A stretch of DNA of 64,000 bases, taken from assembly GCA_903845055.1 (NCBI GenBank), contig CAIMWF010000056.1:34097-98096 (forward strand), written 5' to 3'. The number at the start of each line of letters is the position of its first letter. Position 1 is the stretch's first letter. This DNA comes from an uncultured Bacteroidales bacterium (GTDB lineage: Bacteria; Bacteroidota; Bacteroidia; Bacteroidales; FEN-979). A program made the translations under genes and the position numbers. The notes below the pieces were generated by a model that was not told the origin of the DNA, searched no databases, and saw only the letters and a program-made list of their open reading frames with translations. Below are positions 34,206 to 42,159 of the stretch, piece by piece.

Positions 34206-35774
34206 ATGAACTGTCGTATCAGATTTTTCTCAATTCATGTTGTTCTTATTTTCCTGTTTTTTCTGGTTTGTATTCACCTCCGGGGTCAGGATACCATTCA
34301 AAAAGATGGTTTCAACAGGTTTTATTACCCGAACGGAAAAGTTTCGAGTGAAGGATTCATCAAAAATGGAAAGCCTGATGGATACTGGAAGGCATATAAC
34401 CCGAACGGAACCTTGAAATCGGAAGGCAACCGTAAAAATTATGAGATTGACAGTCTTTGGAAATTCTATAACGGGGATGGAAAACTGCTGCTTGAGATCA
34501 CTTACAGGGCCGGGAAAAAGGATGGACTGAAAACATCCTATCTTGACAAGGAAACAATTAAGGAAAATTATAAGAACGACATCAAGGAGGGATATACCCG
34601 ATATTATTATCCCGACGGGAAGATCAAACAGGAAATTCCTTTTATCAAGGGGCTGGAGCAGGGTTTCGGAAAAGAATACGGTTCCGACGGTACCGTCATC
34701 ACCCTGACCGAATATAAAAGGGGATTCATCGTCGACAGGCTCCGCATCAACCGCAGGGATTCGGGCGGACGGAAACAGGGAAAATGGTACCAGTTCTACG
34801 ACAGCGGGAATCTCCATTCGGAGACAACCTACCGTGACGACAAGAAAAACGGGTACTTCAAGGAGTATGCTGAAAATGGCGATTTACTGAAGATTTCGAA
34901 ATATGTGGATGATGTTCTTCAGCCCGATGCCCAGGAGATCCAGAAACTGGAAGTCCAGAATGAATATTATCCCGATGGCAGGATAAAGATCAGCGCGATG
35001 TTCCGAAACGGGATTCCCGAAGGGATCACGCGCGAATACAGGGCCGACGGCACGATTGAAAAGTCGACCCTATACCAGAACGGCATTGTTGTCGGCGAAG
35101 GGATCATGAAGGAGGATGGAAACCGCGACGGGCCATGGAAGGATTTCTATTCCGACGGCACCCTGAAGGCGGAGGGAACCTATGACAACGGCAGGCAGAC
35201 CGGCGAATGGAAATATTATCACCAGAACGGGAAAATCGAACAAAGAGGAAAATTCAACAAACAGGGTAAACCCGATGGCACCTGGAAATGGTATTTCGAG
35301 GGCGGTCAGTTGCTCAAGGAGGAAAACTACCGTAATGGTCTCAGGGATGGCATGTCGGCCGAATATGACGAAGCCGGGAAAATTATCGAGGAAGGAGAAT
35401 TTTTGAATGGGAATGAAGACGGGCCGTGGTTTGAGCAGATCGGCGACACCTATATACGGGGCACTTACAGGGATGGTCTTCGCAATGGGATGTGGTACAA
35501 CTATTACCTCGACGGAAACGGTGCAAAAACCGACAGTATACTTTATTTCAAAGGTGGCTTCGTGGAGGACAACCCGAACGGAAAGCATGTCTATTACTGG
35601 GATAACGGAAAGGTGAAAGATGAAGGAAGTTATGTGATGGGAAAGAAAGAGGGTGATTGGGTAAAATACAATTATGACGGCACACTGTTCCTGGTGATCA
35701 CCTACCGGGAGGGTGTAGAGGTAAAATACGACGGGGTGAAAATAAAACCCGCATATGAAAAAGAGGAGGAATAG
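34206..35774 (+). CDS. Exported MORN-repeat protein (YwqK-like)
   Basis: 522 residues. Signal peptide-like start (hydrophobic about 8-25), then some fifteen to twenty MORN-type beta-hairpin repeats over almost the full length, each of the form YYPNGK-x-x-x-EG-x-x-x-NG-x-x-DG-x-W (for example FYYPNGKVSSEG, KAYNPNGTLKSEG, EWKYYHQNGKIEQRG). MORN repeats bind lipids or proteins; YwqK members have been annotated as antitoxins without firm proof in this phylum. The stop codon abuts the ATG of the pseudouridine synthase gene, so the two are translated from one transcript. Confidence 0.85.
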   Translation: MNCRIRFFSIHVVLIFLFFLVCIHLRGQDTIQKDGFNRFYYPNGKVSSEGFIKNGKPDGYWKAYNPNGTLKSEGNRKNYEIDSLWKFYNGDGKLLLEITYRAGKKDGLKTSYLDKETIKENYKNDIKEGYTRYYYPDGKIKQEIPFIKGLEQGFGKEYGSDGTVITLTEYKRGFIVDRLRINRRDSGGRKQGKWYQFYDSGNLHSETTYRDDKKNGYFKEYAENGDLLKISKYVDDVLQPDAQEIQKLEVQNEYYPDGRIKISAMFRNGIPEGITREYRADGTIEKSTLYQNGIVVGEGIMKEDGNRDGPWKDFYSDGTLKAEGTYDNGRQTGEWKYYHQNGKIEQRGKFNKQGKPDGTWKWYFEGGQLLKEENYRNGLRDGMSAEYDEAGKIIEEGEFLNGNEDGPWFEQIGDTYIRGTYRDGLRNGMWYNYYLDGNGAKTDSILYFKGGFVEDNPNGKHVYYWDNGKVKDEGSYVMGKKEGDWVKYNYDGTLFLVITYREGVEVKYDGVKIKPAYEKEEE

Positions 35775-37322
35775 ATGAAAACGGAAAGACCAGGCAGATC
35801 AGGGAGATCGGACAAACCCGATAAAAAAAGAGTGGCAGCGAAACGTGCAGTTACAGGGAGGGATGGAGAGCCGCGTAGACCGGTGAAGAAAACCGGGTCG
35901 TCCGTGCGACCAGGGAGACCGGCCGGAACCAGGAATACCGGTAAGCCGGAACGGACAGAGCGTTCGGAACGGCTGGTTAAACCAGTAAACGCAGACAGGG
36001 GAACCCGGGCCCTGCGGGATCCGAAAACAGGGAGGTACGTGAAAACCGAGCGGGCCGAAAAACCCGAAAAATACGAACGGACAGCCAGGCCCGACCGGGC
36101 TGAAAAACCTGAAAAATATGTGAGGGCCGAAAAGCCTCAAAGAGCTGAAAACCCTGAAAAGTACTCCAGACCTGAAAAATCTGAAAGATCGGAGAAACCG
36201 GCGAAATATGAAAGGCCGGAAAGACCCGGGCGATCGGAACGACCAGGAAAAGCTGAAAAATATACCAGGGCTGAAAGGCCGGAAAAGCCTGAAAAGTATT
36301 CCAGGCCTGAAAAATCTGAAAAACCCGAAAGGTATACCAGGCCTGAAAGATCGGAAAGGCCGGAGAAACCCGCCGGATATGAGCGGCCGGAAAGAACAGG
36401 GGGTACGGGAAGACCCGGAAAACCCGAAAAATATGTCAGGGCCGCCCGGCCGGAAAGGTCGGAAAAGCCTGAAAAATATGTCCGTCCCGAACGTTCCGGG
36501 AAATCGGGCAGTTATATCAGGGCTGACAAAAAGTCCATTCCTGAAAAAGCTTCAAAGACACGTAAAGTGGTCCGCCGCGAAGGCAAGGACGATTCACCCG
36601 ATATGGTGAGGCTCAACAAATACATCGCCAATTCGGGCATCTGTTCGCGCCGTGAGGCCGACAGGCTGATCCAGGCAGGGGCCGTTTCGATCAACGGGCA
36701 GATTGTTACAGAACTCGGTACGAAAGTCGGTCCCGCCGATAAGGTTCAGTATGGCGACCAGACCATCAACCGGGAGAAGCTGAAATATGTATTGCTGAAC
36801 AAACCCAAGGGATACATCACTACGGTGGACGATCCCGATGACCGCAAGACCGTGATGGCCCTTGTTGCCGGTGCGTGCCGCGAACGGATATACCCGGTTG
36901 GCCGCCTTGACAGGAACACCACCGGGCTGCTGCTCTTTACCAACGACGGGATGATCGCCAAAAAGCTCACCCATCCCAGGTACGGGATCAGGAAGATCTA
37001 CCATGTTGAACTGGACAAATCCCTGGCAAGGGCGGATTATATCAAGATTGAAGAGGGATTCAGGCTCGAGGAGGAGATGGTAAAGGTGGATGCCATTGAA
37101 TACATCGGTGACGGGAAAGATAAAAAGCAAATCGGCATCGAATTGCATTCTGGGCAAAACCGGATCGTCAGGCGCATCTTTGAACATTTTGAATATAAGG
37201 TACTTCGGCTCGACCGGGTATATTATGCCGGCCTGACGAAAAAGAATCTTCCGCGTGGTCACTGGCGGCTGCTCGATGAACAGGAGATAAACCTGTTGAA
37301 AATGATAAGTTCCAAACCCTGA
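35775..37322 (+). CDS. RsuA/RluB-family pseudouridine synthase with long charged repeat tail
   Basis: 515 residues. Residues 1 to about 270 are low-complexity and very rich in Lys, Arg, Glu and Pro with units such as RPEKSERSEKPAKYE. The enzyme proper follows: S4 RNA-binding domain (about 275-335, RLNKYIANSGICSRREADRLI), then the catalytic domain with GRLDRNTTGLLLFTNDG, where Asp379 is the catalytic aspartate. Family members modify 16S or 23S rRNA; LNKPKGYITTVDDP and the closing GQNRIVRRIFEHF are closest to RluB. The tail is probably disordered and nucleic-acid-binding. Starts immediately after the MORN gene. Confidence 0.92.
   Translation: MKTERPGRSGRSDKPDKKRVAAKRAVTGRDGEPRRPVKKTGSSVRPGRPAGTRNTGKPERTERSERLVKPVNADRGTRALRDPKTGRYVKTERAEKPEKYERTARPDRAEKPEKYVRAEKPQRAENPEKYSRPEKSERSEKPAKYERPERPGRSERPGKAEKYTRAERPEKPEKYSRPEKSEKPERYTRPERSERPEKPAGYERPERTGGTGRPGKPEKYVRAARPERSEKPEKYVRPERSGKSGSYIRADKKSIPEKASKTRKVVRREGKDDSPDMVRLNKYIANSGICSRREADRLIQAGAVSINGQIVTELGTKVGPADKVQYGDQTINREKLKYVLLNKPKGYITTVDDPDDRKTVMALVAGACRERIYPVGRLDRNTTGLLLFTNDGMIAKKLTHPRYGIRKIYHVELDKSLARADYIKIEEGFRLEEEMVKVDAIEYIGDGKDKKQIGIELHSGQNRIVRRIFEHFEYKVLRLDRVYYAGLTKKNLPRGHWRLLDEQEINLLKMISSKP
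36050..36500 (+). repeat. Degenerate in-gene tandem repeats coding for the K/R/E/P tail
   Basis: Successive units of roughly 21 to 27 bases, in steps of three, carry variants of CCTGAAAAATATNNNAGG and CGGAAAGG. Every length change keeps the frame. They encode PEKYxRPE / RSEKPE alternations. Confidence 0.75.
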
Positions 37323-37328
37323 CACCCT

Positions 37329-38147
37329 ATGAACCCGATCAGCATATATATTGTTGAGGATGAATTACTGATCTCGGCAAGCTTGAAATCACAGCTCCAG
37401 CAGTTCGGCTATGAAATCTGCGGTTCTTCCATACGGGGCGAATCGTGCCTTACCGAGATCGCCGAACTTTCGAAACAGGGACGGGAACCTGAGATCGTGC
37501 TGATGGACATCCATCTGCGGGGCGAACTTGACGGAATTGATACTGCCAAGATCATCAATGAAAGATTCAATTGCGCGATCATTTTCCTCACGGGGCAGAG
37601 TTCGAAGGAGATCTATGAGCGATCGTTCAAGATCAAGCCGTTTGGTTACCTGCTGAAGCCCATCGATATGGAGCAGACCAAGATGACCATCGAGATCGCT
37701 TCATACCAGCGGAACCTTGAAATAGAGAACAAGATTTACCAGAAGGACCTCGAAACCATGCTCGAAAAAAGGTCGCAGGAAAACCGCGACCTGATCGCCA
37801 TGTACCAGACCATCGTCGATAATTCGCGAATGGGGCTGACCATCATGCAGGACCACCGGTTTGTTTTTGTAAACAATCGTACTGCCGAGATTTTCGGTTA
37901 TCCCATCGATGTGTTTTCTTCCTATTCAACCGGCGACCTGGTCAGCCTGATCCACCCCGAGGACCAGGGGAAGGTGCAGTTCCTGGTACATGATGATCTG
38001 AACGGCGAACACAGCGCCAAGCGCCGTGTAAGGATTTTTTGCCAGGACAGGCAGATCAAGCACCTTGAAGCCACATTCAGGATGGTTCAATTCAAGGGAA
38101 AGCCAGCAATACACCAAACTTTTCTTGATATCACCGACTTTTTCTAA
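37329..38147 (+). CDS. Response regulator with C-terminal PAS domain
   Basis: 272 residues. CheY-like receiver (1-120): acidic pocket E10-D11, phospho-acceptor Asp60 in VLMDIHL, the switch Thr in FLTGQS, and Lys in YLLKPID. A helical linker (about 125-150) leads to a PAS domain (about 155-268, YQTIVDNSRMGLTIMQDHRF, FVNNRTAEIFGY). There is no DNA-binding or GGDEF output, so it likely relays to a kinase or another protein. Six bases after the pseudouridine synthase; no histidine kinase nearby. Confidence 0.88.
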   Translation: MNPISIYIVEDELLISASLKSQLQQFGYEICGSSIRGESCLTEIAELSKQGREPEIVLMDIHLRGELDGIDTAKIINERFNCAIIFLTGQSSKEIYERSFKIKPFGYLLKPIDMEQTKMTIEIASYQRNLEIENKIYQKDLETMLEKRSQENRDLIAMYQTIVDNSRMGLTIMQDHRFVFVNNRTAEIFGYPIDVFSSYSTGDLVSLIHPEDQGKVQFLVHDDLNGEHSAKRRVRIFCQDRQIKHLEATFRMVQFKGKPAIHQTFLDITDFF

Positions 38148-38161
38148 TCCATTTTATTATC

Positions 38162-40108
38162 ATGAGAAAACTTTTTCTGTTTCTTTTTGCAGGACTTTGT
38201 GCCCCGGTTCTTGCTCAAACACCCATACAGGACCTTGCGAAAAAGTCAGGGGATCTTTCAGTTTATCCCGGCAGCGACGAGCTGATCGTTTTCGACAGCA
38301 CCCTCGTCGACATGCAGCCGTCGGGGCTTACCTATGTGGTGAATCATACCCTCACGAAGGTGCTGACCAGTCACGGTGCCATGGAAATGAGCGTCGTGAA
38401 ATTCGGTTATGACCCGTTATCGGCCTTCGTCGAGATCAGGAAGGCCATAATATATAAAAACGATGGCAGGGTCATCAGCCTGGACGTGAGCAGGGTGATG
38501 GATTACCCGGCCCCGGCCAGGGCCATTTACTGGGGGGCCCGTGAAAAGATGCTTGGAGCGGGCCGCCTTGAACCAGGCGATGCCGTGGAGGTGGTGATGT
38601 TCCGGAAGGGATTTACCTATGCCCTCCTTTCACCCGATGAAGATGAAAAATACATCCCGCCCATGAAGGGCCAGTTTTACGACATTGTCGAATTTTTCAA
38701 CACCAGTCCTGTCAAATCCAAGGTCTACCAGGTGACCGTGCCGGCCGACAAACCACTGCAATACGAATTCTACAACGGGGAGGTGCAATCCTCGTGCCGG
38801 ATGTCCGGGGGAAAGATCGTCTACCTTTTCAGCAAGAAGGATATCCTTCCTCTGAAAGCAGAACCAAAAATGGTAGCTATGTCGGATGTGGCACCAAAAT
38901 TACTGGTATCAACCACGGCGACCTGGAACGCAAAATCTTCCTGGTTTTTCAAGGTGAACGAAGATTTTGGAAGTTTTAAGGCAGATAACGAGATAAAGGC
39001 GAAGGTAAACGAAATCCTGAAAGGGGCGAAAAACGAACAGGATTCGGTTGCATTACTCACGCACTGGTGCGCCGATGAGATCCGTTATTCGGGCATTTCA
39101 ATGGGTTGCGGGGAAGGATTCACTCTTCATAAGGGAACGATGACCTTTACCGATCGCTGCGGCGTTTGCAAGGACAAGGCAGGCATGCTGATTACCATGC
39201 TGCGGGCTGCCGGGTTCAAATCCTACCCTGCGATGACCATGGCCGGTTCGAGGATCGATTACATCCCTGCCGATCAGTTCAACCATTGTGTGACCGTAGT
39301 AAAACTTCGCGACGGGAAATACCACCTGCTCGATCCGACCTGGGTCCCATTCGTGCGGGAACTCTGGTCGAGCGCGGAGCAGCAACAGCAATACCTGATG
39401 GGGGTACCCGAAGGCGCCGACCTGGCAACAACGCCGGTTTCGGACCCGGAGAATCATTACCTTAAAATTGACGGGGTGGCCCAGTTGCAGGAAAACGGGA
39501 CCCTTACGGGAAGGATTACCATTACCGGGGAAGGCCAGTCCGATGCGGGTATTCGCGGGATGTTCAGGTATTCGAACAAACTTACCTGGTTTCAGAATAT
39601 TGAACGGGAACTGTTAAAGATCTGGCCCCAGGCCACGGTCGTCCAGGTAAAATATGCCGACCCGGTCGATTACCAGCATTATAACACCTGGGTTGCGATC
39701 GATTATACCATCCCCGAGTTTGCCCTTGTTTCGGGAAACAGGATGATCTTTACACCCCTTTCGGCGGGCGGCATTTTTAAATCGTACCAGGGACAACTTT
39801 CGTTTGAAACTGGATTGAAAGAGCGCAAATATGCCTTCCGCGACCGATGTTCAAGGCAGGTTGAGATCAATGAGTCCATCAAACTCCCCGCTATCAAAAG
39901 GGTGGTGCGAACCGCCGAACCGGTTAACAAAGAGGGAACAGCCGCCGCTTTCAGGGCGGCCTACAGCCTGAACAACGGATCGTTGCTTTTTACTGGCAAG
40001 GCCGTTTTCGGCAAGCGGATGTATGACGCACAGGACTGGCCCGAGTTCAAAGCAGCCGTTGACGCCCAGAACCGGTTTGCCGAACAGCCGGTCGTGGTGG
40101 AGTTGTGA
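38162..40108 (+). CDS. DUF3857 / transglutaminase-like exported protein, triad intact
   Basis: 648 residues. Signal peptide (MRKLFLFLFAGLCAPVLAQ). N-terminal DUF3857 beta domain (about 45-200), central transglutaminase-like core, C-terminal DUF2569-like/DUF3858 beta region. The core keeps the Cys-His-Asp triad: Cys in DRCGVCKDKA (about residue 335), His in FNHCVTVV (about 374), Asp in LLDPTW (about 390). Expected in the periplasm or outer membrane; whether it cleaves or cross-links is unknown. Starts 14 bases after the response regulator. Confidence 0.85.
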   Translation: MRKLFLFLFAGLCAPVLAQTPIQDLAKKSGDLSVYPGSDELIVFDSTLVDMQPSGLTYVVNHTLTKVLTSHGAMEMSVVKFGYDPLSAFVEIRKAIIYKNDGRVISLDVSRVMDYPAPARAIYWGAREKMLGAGRLEPGDAVEVVMFRKGFTYALLSPDEDEKYIPPMKGQFYDIVEFFNTSPVKSKVYQVTVPADKPLQYEFYNGEVQSSCRMSGGKIVYLFSKKDILPLKAEPKMVAMSDVAPKLLVSTTATWNAKSSWFFKVNEDFGSFKADNEIKAKVNEILKGAKNEQDSVALLTHWCADEIRYSGISMGCGEGFTLHKGTMTFTDRCGVCKDKAGMLITMLRAAGFKSYPAMTMAGSRIDYIPADQFNHCVTVVKLRDGKYHLLDPTWVPFVRELWSSAEQQQQYLMGVPEGADLATTPVSDPENHYLKIDGVAQLQENGTLTGRITITGEGQSDAGIRGMFRYSNKLTWFQNIERELLKIWPQATVVQVKYADPVDYQHYNTWVAIDYTIPEFALVSGNRMIFTPLSAGGIFKSYQGQLSFETGLKERKYAFRDRCSRQVEINESIKLPAIKRVVRTAEPVNKEGTAAAFRAAYSLNNGSLLFTGKAVFGKRMYDAQDWPEFKAAVDAQNRFAEQPVVVEL

Positions 40109-40118
40109 TTCATTTTTT

Positions 40119-40205
40119 ACCACAATAGGCACATGGTACACAATAGAAAAACACAATAGATCAAATTGACAAGCTCCTAATGTGTCCCTATGTGCCTATT
40201 GTGGT
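40119..40205. repeat. 87-base palindromic element between the two DUF3857 genes
   Basis: ACCACAATAGGCACAT (40119-40134) and its exact reverse complement (40190-40205) form a 16-bp stem; a further ACACA/TGTGT pairing extends inward. Starts 10 bases after a stop codon. A degenerate relative of one arm is seen on the minus strand at about 12290-12315. Confidence 0.75.
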
Positions 40206-40290
40206 TACTATTTCATTTCTTTACCCAGCAGGCTCAACAGCACACCATTGAAAATCAAAATGTAATAACCGAACTATCATTCACCGGAAC

Positions 40291-42126
40291 ATGAAAACGA
40301 ATATTCTGCCAGTTTTGATCCTTTTCTGCCTGTTTTTCGCCCCGGGCAGATCCGTTGCCCAGGACGAAAATTATGACGCCTACTATTTTTCCGTCAGGAA
40401 AGAATATACCCTGAACCCGGACGGCAGCATGGATTACCGTTACCGCAAGGAAGAGAAACTGCTTTCATACCGTGCTTTTCAAACGCTTTACGGTGAGACT
40501 TTCGTGGTTTATCATCCCGGGTTTCAGAAACTGAAAATTAACGAAGCCTATACCATGATGGCCGACGGGAAAAAGGTGGTCGCTCCTGCGAATTCGTTCA
40601 ACGAAGTACTTCCCGCCTTCGCGGCCAGCGCACCGGCTTACAATGCCCTTCGCGAAATGGTCATCACGCATACCGGGCTGGAGCGGAATGCCACCGTCAC
40701 CCTTGATTATACGATACATACGGATAAGGGTGTTTTCCCGGCGCTCATGGGGAATGAAATGCTGGCCGAAGCGGAACCGGCGCAGCATTTGCAGGTCAGT
40801 GTGAGGATTCCGGCCGGGCGTAGTCTGAATTACAAGGTCCTCAATGCAGAAATTAAACCTGAAATAACCACCGAGGGTGCCTTCAGCGTTTATACCTGGA
40901 AACTGTCAGACGTTGCTTCAACCGCTTATGAGGAGGCGCAGCAGGGAGGGAACGAACGCTATCCAAGGCTGGTTTTCAGCACCTCCGGCAACCGCGAAGA
41001 AATCTATTCTTGCCTGACGGGCCAGGAGGCTTTTAAATTCGCCTGTTCAAAAGAGATGACCTCCGCCGTGAACGGCTGGCTGGCAGATAAAAAGGAAAAA
41101 TTCGAGAAGGTGCTCAAAGTCCAGGAAAAGGTCGTCGGCGACCTGAAGTTGTACCCGGTACCGTTGAAATATGCGCTATACAGGGTCCATACCCCGGAAC
41201 AGACATGGAATGAAAACGGCGGAACCCCTGTTGAAAAAGCAGTACTGCTGGTTTCGTTGCTGAAAGCATCCGGAATTGAGGCGCAGGTGGTGGCGGTTAC
41301 CCGCAGCGCCTTTGCCGGCGACAAGGTGGCAACTTTGGCCGACATCGAGGATTTTGCCGTGAAGGTCGAATTCAGGGACAGGGGCACCTGGTATTTTTCG
41401 GTCAGCGGGCTGAATTCGGCGAACATGAAGCTGACCCTCCCGGGGAGATTCTTCATTGCTCTTCTCCCTGGCGGTAAATCCAGCATTTTTATGACAGAGC
41501 CTCCTGCCCACATGGTGAAGGTGATCGGGAACTTCATCGTTTCGTCCGATCCGCGCATTACCGGTGAGGTCTCCCTCTATTTCGAGGGGGGAATTTATCC
41601 CTATGCCGCACTTGCTCGGGATAAGTGGAGGATGAGAAATACGCTCTCTGGAAACCTGGTCGGCAGCGACTCGGTAAACCTCAAGGTTAGCACCCTCAAC
41701 CTGGAAAACGGGTTCCAGACCTATACCGTTCTGAACAACAAGCCCTTCAGGAAGGATTCGAATTTCTATTATTTCCCCCTGCCGGTTGTCACTACCGGGA
41801 TCGAGAACTGGGGAATCAAAACACTTTCGCAGAAACGCGAGACACCCTATGAGATTCCCGCCATCGCCGACGAAAGCTATGCCTATACCTTCACCCTGCC
41901 GGAAAAAATGGTTTGTTTCACCCCAAACCGGAAACTGAAAGTAAGCAATAAGGCGGGTAAGTTCGTTTGGGAGGTAAGCGAGGAAAATGGAAAACTCACC
42001 GTGCGACGCCAGCTGCAGTTCAGCAGCCGCGTGTTTTCAGCCAAAGATTATTCCGATTTCAAAATATTGTTCGATTACTGGAACAACCCGTGGTACAGGC
42101 AGGTGATATTGATGAGTGACAAGTGA
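40291..42126 (+). CDS. DUF3857 exported protein, transglutaminase core without triad
   Basis: 611 residues, paralogue of the preceding gene. Signal peptide (MKTNILPVLILFCLFFAPG). DUF3857 domain about 35-200. In the core the position of the catalytic Cys reads GTPVEKAVLL, the His position IEDFAVKV and the Asp position FSVSGL, so all three catalytic residues are gone while the fold elements stay. It is probably a binding or partner protein. The last residues MSDK and the stop codon are encoded by a GTGAC-type repeat. Separated from its paralogue by a palindrome and 180 bases. Confidence 0.82.
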   Translation: MKTNILPVLILFCLFFAPGRSVAQDENYDAYYFSVRKEYTLNPDGSMDYRYRKEEKLLSYRAFQTLYGETFVVYHPGFQKLKINEAYTMMADGKKVVAPANSFNEVLPAFAASAPAYNALREMVITHTGLERNATVTLDYTIHTDKGVFPALMGNEMLAEAEPAQHLQVSVRIPAGRSLNYKVLNAEIKPEITTEGAFSVYTWKLSDVASTAYEEAQQGGNERYPRLVFSTSGNREEIYSCLTGQEAFKFACSKEMTSAVNGWLADKKEKFEKVLKVQEKVVGDLKLYPVPLKYALYRVHTPEQTWNENGGTPVEKAVLLVSLLKASGIEAQVVAVTRSAFAGDKVATLADIEDFAVKVEFRDRGTWYFSVSGLNSANMKLTLPGRFFIALLPGGKSSIFMTEPPAHMVKVIGNFIVSSDPRITGEVSLYFEGGIYPYAALARDKWRMRNTLSGNLVGSDSVNLKVSTLNLENGFQTYTVLNNKPFRKDSNFYYFPLPVVTTGIENWGIKTLSQKRETPYEIPAIADESYAYTFTLPEKMVCFTPNRKLKVSNKAGKFVWEVSEENGKLTVRRQLQFSSRVFSAKDYSDFKILFDYWNNPWYRQVILMSDK

Positions 42127-42140
42127 CGATTGACAGGTGC
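42111..42140 (+). repeat. GTGACAAGTGAC-type repeat forming a gene end
   Basis: Three degenerate decamer units (GAGTGACAAG, TGACGATTGA, CAGGTG) cover the final codons and TGA of the second DUF3857 gene. Confidence 0.65.
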
Positions 42141-42159
42141 AGGAAAGGGCAGGGGAGGC

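Noticed and set aside
34206..35774. MORN gene as antitoxin of a toxin-antitoxin pair
   Set aside because: YwqK-type naming suggests it, but there is no toxin-like neighbour and the protein is exported, so a TA system is not supported.
36050..36500. Regular repeats resembling a CRISPR array
   Set aside because: Repeats are directly adjacent, degenerate, in frame and encode a charged protein tail; there are no unique spacers or cas genes.
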